Source: Selaginella moellendorffii
Lineage: Eukaryota > Streptophyta > Lycopodiopsida > Selaginellales > Selaginellaceae
Direction of reading: 5' to 3'
DNA length: 64,000 nucleotides
Assembly (NCBI RefSeq): GCF_000143415.4
Contig: NW_003314288.1
Location: 737,711 to 801,710, forward strand
Made by a program: the position numbers and the translations under genes. Below, one piece after another: positions 54,870 to 64,000 of this stretch (position 1 is the stretch's first letter; each line of letters starts with the position of its first letter). The notes under the pieces are model-generated. The model worked only from the letters and a program-made list of their open reading frames with translations, was not told the origin of the DNA and did no database searches.

Positions 54870-56220
54870 GTGTTGTAGTTGTTGACCAGCTCATGAAGAA
54901 GTATTCTGATCTCTTTGAATTTCACCTATCATCTAGGGCCAAGATTGCCACACGTCATCCGATTCTAACTGGGGATGCTTGTCCAACCAAGGTTCCGGTT
55001 CATCATCAGTCACCCAAGGAGATCAAAATTTTACGTGCAAACGTCAAGGAGATGTTGGAGAAGGGTGTTATTTGAAAGTCACGGAGTCTTTGGGCATGTG
55101 AACCTCATCTTATGACAAAGCCTGATGGGAGTATTTGTTTCTGCATCGACTATCATCCATTAAATGAAGTGACAATCCCAGATGTGTACCTCTTCCTTAC
55201 ACTGCTGATCTTTTGGATCATCTAGGGCGAAGTCATTGGTTCAACAAGATAGATCTTGTTTTTGGGTACTGGCAAGTACCGATGGCCGAAGAAGATATTC
55301 CTAAGACTGCTTTTCGTACACCATTTGGTTTGTACAAGTTCTTGGTGATGCCATTTGGTTTGAACAATGCTCCAGCAACTTTTCAGCGGATGATGGACAA
55401 AATTCTTTGCGATATGCTAGAGGTGATTGCTAACTTTATTGATGATATCTTGATCCACTTGGAGGGGACATGGGAAGAGCATGTTTGTGATGTTTATAAA
55501 GTGTTGGATCGGCTATGTGACGTTGGTTTAAAGCTAAAGTGGTCGAAGTGCGTGTTTGGGTCCAAGGATAGAACTTATCTTGGGTACCGTATTTCACGTG
55601 AAGGTTTGCAAGTTGATCCTAACAAACTTGTGGCTATTCTAAAATTCCCTACTCCGAAGTGTGTAAATGCTTTGCAGCGCTTCTTGGGCAAAGTGCAGTA
55701 TCTTGGTCATTTTGTGGATTATCTTTCTAATTGCACTACACTGTTGCGAGTGTTGCTAAAGTCATTAACATCATCTTTCAATTGGTTTCCGGATTATGAG
55801 CGGGCATTCATGGATCTCAAAGAGCTATTGACGACTCCTCTGATTTTGGCATATCTTAACTACACTCGACTTTTTATTTTGCGGGTGGATGTTTTTTACA
55901 TTGGTTTTGGAAGTGTGTTGATGCAAGAGAACTCAAGTGTGCCTAGTCAGCACCATCCCATTGCGTATATAAGCCGTACATTACAACTAGTGGAGATGAA
56001 CTACTCCACAATAGAGAAGGAGTGTTTAGCAGAAGTCTGGTTCTCGGACGTTACTTGAAGGTGACCATGCTACTATTACTTCATTATTGAAATGGAAGAA
56101 CCTAATTGGTCATACTACTCGATGTGCTTTGAAGCTTCAGATATATAATTTTGATGTTGTTCATCGCCAAGGGAGTGTTATACCTGATGCTGATGCCCTT
56201 TTTTGAGCTCCTCTTCTTTC
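54870..56220 (+). pseudogene. Gypsy reverse transcriptase-RNase H
   Basis: The frame 55213-56058 is open for 281 codons: [40 protein letters not shown], the catalytic box VIANFIDDILIHLEG, LKWSKCVFGSKDRTYLGYRI, FLGKVQYLGHFVDYLS, then RNase H (VDVFYIGFGSVLMQENSS, TLQLVEMNYSTIEKECLAEV). The upstream part (LMKKYSDLFEFHL, IKILRANVKEMLEKGVI) is separated by a TGA. A frameshift near 56045 leads to the SVIPDADAL end of RNase H. Confidence 0.85.
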
Positions 56221-57715
56221 TCCACTCTCTTCTCACATTTCTAACAAGCCTGTTATTCCAGCATTTGTGGATTTTCTAATCGAGGATTATGTGTTGTCAA
56301 CGGTTGCTATATTTGACGTTCAGTGTCCACAAGGCGCAGAGCAAGATCTACCTTCTCTTGATAAAGTTTGCAAGGCTCAAAAGATTAAGCTGTGGATTCG
56401 AAGGCTTCGAAATGAGTTTGAAAATCCTACATCACTTGCTAATGACTTGCCTTTCTGACATTTACATTTTCAATATCACCTTGAAGGCGGCCTTCTTTAT
56501 TTAATAGGGACTAATCCTAATGATAATTTATGGCTGGTGGTGCCTTTTGTCTTTATTCCACGGTTTCTCCATGCCTACCATGATTCACCTATTTTAAGTG
56601 GGCATATGGGACATTATCATGTAACTGAGAAGCTGCACAGGTCTTTTTATTGGCTAGAGATACGACGTGATATTATCCGGTATATGCATAGTTACATTTG
56701 GTACCAAGCTCATAATACTCCTCCTCGTGCTAAAGGACGGTTGGAGTCAATTTCAATTTCAATTTCAAAGTCCATTTGAGTTGGTTGCATTTGATCTTAT
56801 AGGAACTTTTCCACGATTGACTGCTGGCAATGAGTATGTTATTATTGCTTTTGATTACTTGACTTGTTAGGTGGAAGTTGGTGCTCTTGCTAGCGCCTCT
56901 GCAACTATTGTTGGATACTTCTTAATCGAGTGGTGTTCCAACATTCTTGTTTAGAGTGGATTCTTTCGGATAATGGTCCCACATTTATGGCTAAGGCATT
57001 TCATGTTTTGAAGTCTCGGTTGGGGATGCACCACACTTTTATGAGTGCTTATCATCCACAATCAGACGGTCTAGTGGAACGGCTCGTTTGGATGTTCAAA
57101 GGGATGATCGCGAAGTATGTGAACTTTCAGCATTCAGATTGGGATGGTTATTTGCCATCTCTTCGGTATGTATATGTCACAGGGGTGTAGAGTTTTGTTG
57201 ATGCTTCACCATATAAACTCCTATATGGTCTTGATCTAGTATTACCAATGGAGCTAGATTTACCTTTGCGATTGCCACAAGTTGCCAATGCTAGGTCTTG
57301 GGACCAGTATTTGACAAGCATCTTGCCACTTGTTTGAGCAGAGTCTATTAAACACTTAGGCCAAGTACAAGTCAGAAAACAATGGCGCTACAACTCCCAT
57401 CATCGTCCACCTGCAAAGTACAAAGTGGATGACTTGGTGTTGGTCTATTTTCCCCACCTTACGATACGTAATTTATCTCAGGGGCTCCTTGCTCAGTGAA
57501 AAGGACCGTATCGGGTGTTGTGGCAAGTGGAACCACAAGTTTATGAGGTTCGGCATAACATCCAGTAGGTTGATCCTCCAGAGATTGTGCATGTGCAACA
57601 GTTTAAACACTTCATACAAACAGATCAGGAGCAGATAATACCACCTATAGATCTGCTAATGCCTTCTCCTGATGTTCCTCCGGATCCCAGCCCATCTATT
57701 ACTGCATGCACTTAA
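56220..57715 (+). pseudogene. Gypsy integrase
   Basis: The HHCC finger is recognisable in HAYHDSPILSGHMGHYHVTE, then KLHRSFYWLEIRRDI. The core gives FELVAFDLIGTFPRLTAGNE, then YVIIAFDYLTC, then WILSDNGPTFMAKAFHVLKS and SAYHPQSDGLVERLVWMFKG. The C-terminal GPYRVLWQVEPQVYEVRH lies near 57500. Several stops and shifts. Confidence 0.8.
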
Positions 57716-58345
57716 CTGTAGGTAGTCTTCAGTTCTTCAATATAATCTACTAACTAAAAGATATCGATACACTCAATATACAAAAATAAACCACACTCTA
57801 CACAAATTAAATAAAAAATGCTCTTCATAGGGCCAAAAGCTTTAGGGTATCAGTTTCATGCAGAACACTTTCGCAAATGACTCTCACCCGGGGCCCACAC
57901 ACAAGAGTCCTTGGGTGGTGGTAAGACCTCACAAGGCCTCACGTACTTATATTCACCCTCGGCTTCTGGCTGCTCCGCAACATACCTTACCACACCATCT
58001 TCAGATTTTCAAGTAAACGATTGGCTACGTTTTTCAACAGAGCTTGGAGGTGCTGAAAGCGGCATTAAGTTCATGGAAGATTGATCTTGATTTGGATTGT
58101 ATGGATCTCTAAATTTTGAAACTTGAGTTTATTTTTCTTCTATGTTGCCAAAATAAATGGTGTCAAACTTGCTTTTGCAGACTATCTCTAGTACTTCTGG
58201 ATGCAATCAAGGCCTGCTGCTCATTGCTTCAAAGGAGGAGATGATAATTGATCCCCAAAGAGCGAGCTTGATGGTGTTGTTGCTTTCATCAAGTTATCAT
58301 TCCGCTGCGATCTGAAACACCACATCGTCCACTGTACTTTCACAG
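57716..58345. other. No recognised gene
   Basis: This probably includes the 3' untranslated or LTR region of the preceding gypsy element, but no repeat pair supports that. A CTTTTGCAG-like acceptor near 58180 and a TTTCACAG acceptor at 58345 suggest worn exons of a host gene. Confidence 0.35.
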
Positions 58346-58565
58346 GTTTCGAGACAGGTACCCGGGAAAGGTGTATTCCATTGTTGTTCCTCAGGACCTG
58401 GACTTGTTTTGTCGCCTCAAGTGTGAGCTGATCAAGATGAGGGAGAAGCTTGCAATGGTGGAAGCATGGGATTGAGCAAGGTTGCAGATTCAGTATTAGG
58501 ATGATTTCTTCTACAACTATGATGAGTGGGACAGCTTTGTGGATCTTTCCACATTGAGAACATCA
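58346..58565 (+). pseudogene. Unrecognised exon-like fragment
   Basis: After TTTCACAG the frame reads FRDRYPGKVYSIVVPQDLDL, FCRLKCELIKMREKLAMVEA and, beyond TGA and TAG at tryptophan-like positions, DDFFYNYDEWDSFVD. The composition and the two presumed G-to-A stops look like a real host exon in decay, but I do not recognise the family. Confidence 0.4.
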
Positions 58566-59164
58566 AGCAGAGAGTGTTGTAGCATAAGTTATCTCCTGGA
58601 GAAATGGTCCTAGCTCAAGGAGCAGTTTGCACGCATCCACACGTCAAGATCATTGGAGAGCTCAACTGGAAGATGGAAAAAAACCACCGACTTAAATGAG
58701 TTATGGAACGACTTCTCCTCTACGTCCAAAGACGTTAAGACTCAGACACCCTCCGGCCGTCACTGACAAGGAAATGACTAACGAAGTTAGCCACCCTTGC
58801 TGCTCTGAGTACCACTCAGCTTACAAAGGAATGATACACTCCCTGCCCATAGGGGCATAGGAAGAAGGCCAGAGGCCCAATTTCCCTTAAGCAAGAAATC
58901 AACCCCGTCGGGAAGATTTAGACAACTATTATAAATTGGCAGAGCAAATTGTTTACATGACCAAGCCCCTTTTTGAAAGTGAATCATCGAGAGAGAGGGA
59001 GGGACTTGTGATCAGTCTATAATCATTATCCCCATGGTTATGGATTGGACCATACACCGAAGTGCCAAAGTCAGCCTGCCAAAACTGACCCAAGTAGTAA
59101 CGAATGAGAGAAATGACAGTTTGATTTATAAAAATATATAATTTGCAAGATTTATTACAAGATT
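58566..59164. other. No gene; probable 3' end or LTR area of the next element
   Basis: It follows the stop of the chromodomain frame of the minus-strand element, so for that element this is 3' non-coding or LTR sequence. The matching LTR would lie beyond the truncated gag end and is not in the window. Confidence 0.35.
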
Positions 59165-59605
59165 TACAAAATCTAAGCTTTATTACGATTCTCATACTCC
59201 GTGACAAGCTCACGAGCGTGTGTAAGATTCCTAATAGGCTCCCAAGTTGATTCACAAGATGGGTAATCTTTCCACTTAACTAGATACTCTCGATTTTTGG
59301 CACAATTAAGCTAGTGTGCACCCAAAATAGCTTCCACTTCATATTCAGGTTCACCATCCACAACTTCTGGTGGTGGACGAATCTCCGCTTGATGTGCATC
59401 ATCCATAGTGTATGGAGCCAAGAGATTAGCATGAAATACATTATGAACATTGGACATCTCTGCAGGAAGATCCAACTGATAGGATACATTACCAATCCGC
59501 CTCAACACTTGATAGGGTCCAACATATCTCGGTAACAGCTTCCGAGATAAAGATCCCTTAATGTTCAAGTTCCGGGAAGATAGCCACACTTGATTTCCCA
59601 CTTGA
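59165..59605 (-). pseudogene. Integrase C-terminus and chromodomain
   Basis: NQVWLSSRNLNIKGSLSRKL, then YVGPYQVLRRIGNVSYQLDL is the GPY/F module. EPEYEVEAILGAH, a stop, then NREYLVKWKDYPSCESTWEP with TEYENRNKA is the chromodomain with its cage tryptophans intact. Confidence 0.87.
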
Positions 59606-60490
59606 TAGGATACATCCTGACGATACTGATCCTTATCACGTCGATACCTATCCTAAGCTTTGCCAATCACCTCAGTAGCCCTAGACCAACCTTGGTGTAG
59701 CTGCTCCGCATAAGTCTCAACAGCCGGGACCAACACTTCGGACATTGATTTCGGTACAACAATCTATTGAGGAGCCCCATGAGCATTCCATTGCAGCATC
59801 TCCCATGGAGAACAGCCTATAGCACGGTGAAATGTGTTGTTATAACGGATTTCTATTGTGTCTAAATGCTCAACCCAGTCGCGGTTGTCTGCTGCGACAT
59901 AGTACCGCAAAGAATCCTCAACTTGAGCATTCACGCGTTTGGTCTACCCATTAGTCTGAGGATGATAAGCCATACTAAACTTCAACTTGGTACCAAACAA
60001 CTAAAACAGTGTGCCCCAAAATTTCCCCGTAAACCTTGAATCTCTATCCAAGATCATCTCTTCAGGAAGACCACGAACCCGCACTACTTCATGGAAAAAG
60101 AGCTTCGCTGCTTGTTTCACATTCACTGTTCCCACAGTTGGAATGAAGTGTGCAATCTTTAACAACGGATCCACAACCACCATCAAAGTATCATAACCCT
60201 TAGATTTCAGCAAACAAGTGACGAAATCAAGTGTCATACTTTGAAATGGCCATGCCGGTGCTGGAATGCACTACAACTTTCCAGCCCACTTCTCAGCTTT
60301 GCACTTACATTGCTGGCATATAGGACAAGAATGACATAGTCCACTACATCACCTTCCATACCAGACCAGAAAAATCCCTTTTTCAATGAAGCCAGAGTCT
60401 TTCGCTCTCTACCATATCCCGCTGCTAGAACATCATGATGCTCCCGCAGAAACAACTGCTGCAGATCCTTAGAGGGAAGATACAATCTTT
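59606..60490 (-). pseudogene. Chromovirus integrase finger and core
   Basis: The HHCC finger starts REHHDVLAAGYGRERKTLAS (60440). The core has TLDFVTCLLKSKGYDTLMVV, then EEMILDRDSRFTGKFWGTLF; a TAG follows, then FSMAYHPQTNG and another TAG. The Tyr in VLYASNVSAK may replace a finger cysteine. Confidence 0.82.
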
Positions 60491-60506
60491 CTTGCTTATA
60501 GAATAT

Positions 60507-61985
60507 CTACCCATCCCGAACCGAGTAGTGAAGGTTCACATTAGTTTGACTAGCAACTTTTGCTGCTTCGCTACTAGGGTTTTGCTTTGACAACTCCGCC
60601 CGGTGTAAAATTGCTTTCACCAATGGATCACTTCCATACAAAGTCCAAACATCCTCTAACCAGTCCAAACTGATTGCTGATATTGCCCGGAACTGAGCGT
60701 GAGTCTTTACCAAGTTTATATATGATTTTAATATCATATCTAGCAGGCTTCTCTTGCCAACGAGCCTGCTTCAGCATAAGCTTAGGCTGCATAACAAAGT
60801 AGCTCAGTGTGTTATTATCCGTATAAATGTTGGTGTGTCCACCCAAGTAGTGTCTCCAGTGTTCCAGGGCCGACACTATAGCAAACATCTCTTTCTCATG
60901 CGTTGGCCATCTTCATTGAGTTTCATCCAATTTCTTGGAATAGAACACAACGGGACAACCATGTCGCCTTAGCGTAACACCAACCGCTTTGTCACAATCT
61001 TGCTGCAACACAGCACCAATAGCATAGCCAGATGCATCACAATGCACTTCGAAGGGTTTATCAAGATCTGGGATCCTGAGAACAGGAATTGTAGTCAAGA
61101 TCTCCTTCAATCGTACAAAAGCACACTGACAAGCTGATGTCCAATGAAATAGAATACTACTCTTCATCAACTCAGTCAACAGAAGAGCAATTCTTGCAAA
61201 ATTGCGAACAAACTTACAATAGTATCCTGCCAAACAGCGGTCGGGACTTCCCAAGATTTCACTGCTTCCACCTTCTTTGGATCAACCTCAATTACGCCAC
61301 CACCAACTATATGTCTGAGAAAGTTTACGCGCAATTGTCCAAAAGCACATTAACTTTCCTTAGCATACAATTTGTGTTCGCGCAACTTCTAAAACACCAG
61401 CTCCAAGTGTTTCAAATGATTCTCCAATGTTTCACTAAAGACTAGAATATCGTCAATATACAGGATAAAAAATGCATCCAAATAATCTCCAAATATTCTA
61501 TCCATCATAGTGCTGAACGTTACTGGAGCATTGCATAACCCGAACGGCATGACAAGGAATTCATAAGATCTATACCGAGTCTTAAAGGCTGTCTTCTCCA
61601 CATCCTGATCCACCACCCATATCTGATGATACCTAGACCACAAATCAAGTCACGTAAAATACTTAGCCTTTAAGAGTTGGTCAAACAAGTCATCAATGTG
61701 AGGCAAAGGATAACTATTTTTGACTATGATCTTGTTGAGTGCCCGATAGTCGATACACATCCTCATAGTTCCATCCTTTTTCATAACAAAAAGGACTGGC
61801 ACTCCATAAGGTGAGTTGCTTGGTCGAATATGACCTTTGTCAAGAAGCTCTATGAGTTGCTTCTTGAATTCATCCATCTCCTTGATGTTCAATTGATACG
61901 GAGCTTTCGTAGGTGGTTTAGAACCCAGAATAACCTCAATTTGATGATCAACCTCACGGCTAAAAGGTAGCCCTGGCGGCAAATC
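60507..61985 (-). pseudogene. Chromovirus reverse transcriptase-RNase H
   Basis: Three adjoining frames: 61982-61650 ([20 protein letters not shown], then [20 protein letters not shown]), 61643-61389 ([20 protein letters not shown], catalytic FFILYIDDILVFSETLENHL) and 61254-60507 (CKFVRNFARIALLLTELMKS; RNase H VHCDASGYAIGAVLQQDCDK and HTNIYTDNNTLSYFVMQPKL). Catalytic residues are visible; stops divide the frames. Confidence 0.87.
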
Positions 61986-61999
61986 CTTTGGGAAGATAT

Positions 62000-62520
62000 C
62001 CTAATTCCTCGCCAACAACTCCAATATCTTCTTTGGTACAGGATCAACCCTGTTGCTGATTCGAATTGAGTCACCAACACTCTCAGCTTCCATCACTTGA
62101 ACCCAAAAGGTTTGACATCCCTTCCTAGCTGCTTTTTGAGCAGCCCTCGCAGTCAGGAACTTTGCATCCCAATCCTTTGAGGAATGCTTTTGCAACTAGA
62201 AGGACACATCGGGACGTCCTTCGGACTTCAACGTAATATGACTTTGTCCAGCACCATAAATTCTTTTAATATATTTGTTGAAAAAATCCATACCAAACAC
62301 CATCTGAAAATCTGGTATCTTCAACACTACCAAGTCCACTCTTTCTTTCCACTTGGATATTTTTATTAGAATATCACTCACAAATTTTTTAGCTACTTGC
62401 CCACCTTTTGCAAACCAAAAGTGCATAGGCGACATTTGCTCAGCTTTCAATCCTAACAACATAACTAAGTCTTCGGATATCACGTTGTGCATAGCTCCTG
62501 TATCAATCATCACTTGGATT
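62000..62520 (-). pseudogene. Chromovirus aspartic protease
   Basis: MMIDTGAMHNVISEDLVMLL holds the DTGA site, and DFQMVFGMDFFNKYIKRIYG follows. A frame to 62001 continues with the linker to RT. Confidence 0.85.
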
Positions 62521-63925
62521 TAGTGTCTACGGACAAAGCTTACCAAATACATCAATAGGTCAGTGTTTGCATTGACTGTGAGAAAAGCTTGAGGAAAGCA
62601 ACAAAAGTAACTCACCTTGTCTTCCTCATAGTCTACATTGACCAATTCGTCAACCCCTTTAGCTTCACCACCACCATCTTCCCTCATGACATTAACACGA
62701 GACTTTGTCTTATGCTTGTTGGGACATTCCAAGGACCTATGTCTTGACTCTCCACAATGGAAGCAATGACCCACACTATCTGTTCCACTAGAAGCAGGTT
62801 TTGCAAGTTGCTACTACTTGTACCCACCAGGAGGAGGAACAAAGGGCCTAGGACCAAAAGAAGTTGCTGGTGGTCTCCAACCACTACCACCTTTATTAAC
62901 CATTGCTTGTGAGCCTCCAGGGAGGAACCTACCTTCTGGTCACCTTGTTTATTCCCAGAATTTTTATTCTTATCTGAGTTACCAGGATATAGTTGCTGAT
63001 ATTGTTCCATGAGCGAGTGACTAAAGGCAACTTACTGCGCTGCCTCCTTACACTCTAGGTACGTCTTCGTCTTAAACTTCAAAATTTCATTGTGAGAAAG
63101 TGAACTTAAACCCTCTAGAAAATAACTCCGAGCATCTTCATCACTCATATTTGCAATCATAATGTGCTTATGAGCAAATGCATTAATGTAATGCATAAGG
63201 TCCCCTCACTGCTTTAACCACTGCAGCTCTGTGCAAAGTCTTAGACAAAGATCATCCAGCAAGTATTCTGTATGGATACGAGACTGCATCTTGGTCCAAC
63301 TTCTAGTTTACCCTTTTTTCAGCACACACTTGGCACCACCCAGTTTTGGCATGATCGGTGAGAAAGGATTGCACGTACGCAACTTTCATATGATCATCTC
63401 CATCTGCCACTATGAAATAATTTTCTATATCTTAAACCTAGTCTTCCAAAACGTCATAGTCCCGCATGCCTCTGAAGTTGGGTGGTTTTGGAGGCTTGAA
63501 TTTTGAAATTCGTGCAACTGGGGGCAGCTGCAGAACTTCATCATCCTCAGAATTTGAAGAGAAGTCCGGTTGCTTAGGTTTAGCTAGTTTAGCTGCCTCA
63601 GCTTCTTTCTTCTTCTTGTTGTTCTCCTTCTTCAATTTGCAAATCTCCCTTCACAAATTCTCGATTTCGACTTCCTGAGCCGTACACTGCAGTGCCATAG
63701 CATCTAGCTCTTCCTCTTCTGACTCGACCTCAGCCTCTTCCGCAGCATCTCTAGTAGGAGTTTCCTCCTCTCAATTCGCTCATCTAAAGGTTTCAGCGCC
63801 ATCAGCACAGTTCTTTTTCACCATCCCACTAGCAGCCAATAACTTCTTTACATTAGCTAACCAAGCTAGACACTCATCCACACCAACATCACCGGAAAAG
63901 GTTGGAATCTTGAGTTGATCCAAAC
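62520..63925 (-). pseudogene. Chromovirus gag
   Basis: From the truncated end: KIPTFSGDVGVDECLAWLAN, an acidic stretch, a lysine-rich coiled segment (ENNKKKKEAEAAKLAKP), FKPPKPPNFRGMRDYDVLED, capsid pieces, and an intact CCHC knuckle CFHCGESRHRSLECP at about 62770. Stops near 63700 and others break the frame. Confidence 0.8.
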
Positions 63926-64000
63926 TTTTCTTCATCAGCGAATGGAAGTGTACCAATTTGCCAGAGTGACTGGCAATTCCAGTTTATTTTACTTCCTTTT
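63926..64000 (+). pseudogene. SEC16: SEC16 exon fragment (copy 2), continues beyond window
   Basis: It matches 5995-6070 almost base for base, starting inside the intron end (CTTTTCTTCATCAG) and running into MEVYQFARVTGNS. Here the first codon is CGA, where copy 1 has TGA, so this copy is less decayed at that site. One base is missing near AATTCCAG relative to copy 1. The rest lies beyond the window. Confidence 0.85.

Larger units (their letters stand above)
53541..57715 (+). mobile_element. Ty3/gypsy retrotransposon, decayed, LTRs not seen
   Basis: Gag, protease, RT, RNase H and integrase follow in order on the plus strand. The sequence ends with a PPIDLLMPSPDVPPDPSP-type tail, and no chromodomain is readable. 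No LTR copy could be aligned on either side. Confidence 0.78.
59165..63925 (-). mobile_element. Minus-strand chromovirus, 5' truncated
   Basis: Reading from 63925 down: gag, protease, RT, RNase H, integrase, chromodomain. Its gag start is missing: the sequence meets SEC16 DNA at about 63926 directly upstream of KIPTFSGDVGVDECLAWL. Stops and frameshifts are moderate in number. Confidence 0.87.

Noticed and set aside
1-64000. CRISPR array, tRNA or rRNA genes
   Set aside because: No regularly spaced palindromic repeats and no tRNA or rRNA-like sequence were recognised; the window is plant nuclear DNA.

Overview
This is plant nuclear DNA, most likely from a lycophyte such as Selaginella moellendorffii (inference). 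The support is: introns of only about 35-57 nt with GT-AG borders (seven in the SEC16 fragment, four in the gene at 33.6-36.1 kb), a DYW-type PPR gene, a plant GH29 alpha-fucosidase, and dense Ty3/gypsy retrotransposons. No bacterial operon, CRISPR array, rRNA or tRNA was recognised.

Layout. 0-1.5 kb: decayed PIF/Harbinger transposase and a scrap of alpha-L-fucosidase. 3-5.5 kb: gypsy gag-protease debris. 5.7-7.2 kb: intron-bearing pseudogene fragment of SEC16, the COPII assembly scaffold. 9.5-16.4 kb: two more decayed gypsy copies. 17.6-26.7 kb: a divergent pair made of a MULE-like SWIM transposase (minus) and a gene ending in a beta-class-like DNA methyltransferase domain (plus), with a small zinc-finger gene at the left edge. 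26.9-32.5 kb: a young full-length chromovirus (LTRs, perfect CAACT target duplication, chromodomain). 32.5-37.0 kb: an intact small zinc-finger gene, an intact five-exon gene with a C-terminal FCP1/NIF-type HAD phosphatase domain bracketed by 24-bp inverted repeats, and a further unassigned exon. 37.3-38.6 kb: DYW PPR pseudogene joined to a retroelement gag fragment. 39.2-46.1 kb: full-length chromovirus with 0.7-kb LTRs and a 3' minisatellite. 46.1-49.4 kb: truncated gypsy. 49.4-50.9 kb: GH29 alpha-fucosidase pseudogene. 51.0-53.3 kb: PIF/Harbinger element with terminal inverted repeats. 53.5-57.7 kb: gypsy. 59.2-63.9 kb: minus-strand chromovirus. The last 75 bases are a second SEC16 copy.

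Removing the young chromovirus makes the methyltransferase gene, the zinc-finger gene and the HAD gene direct neighbours. The transposase, the methyltransferase and two related zinc-finger proteins may therefore belong to one cargo-carrying DNA transposon or a nest of related ones. This is the most unusual part of the window. Almost every other coding remnant is broken, mostly by TGG to TAG/TGA and CAG/CGA to TAG/TGA changes, the pattern expected from deamination of methylated cytosine. The 32.5-36.1 kb genes, whose frames are open throughout, stand out against that background.
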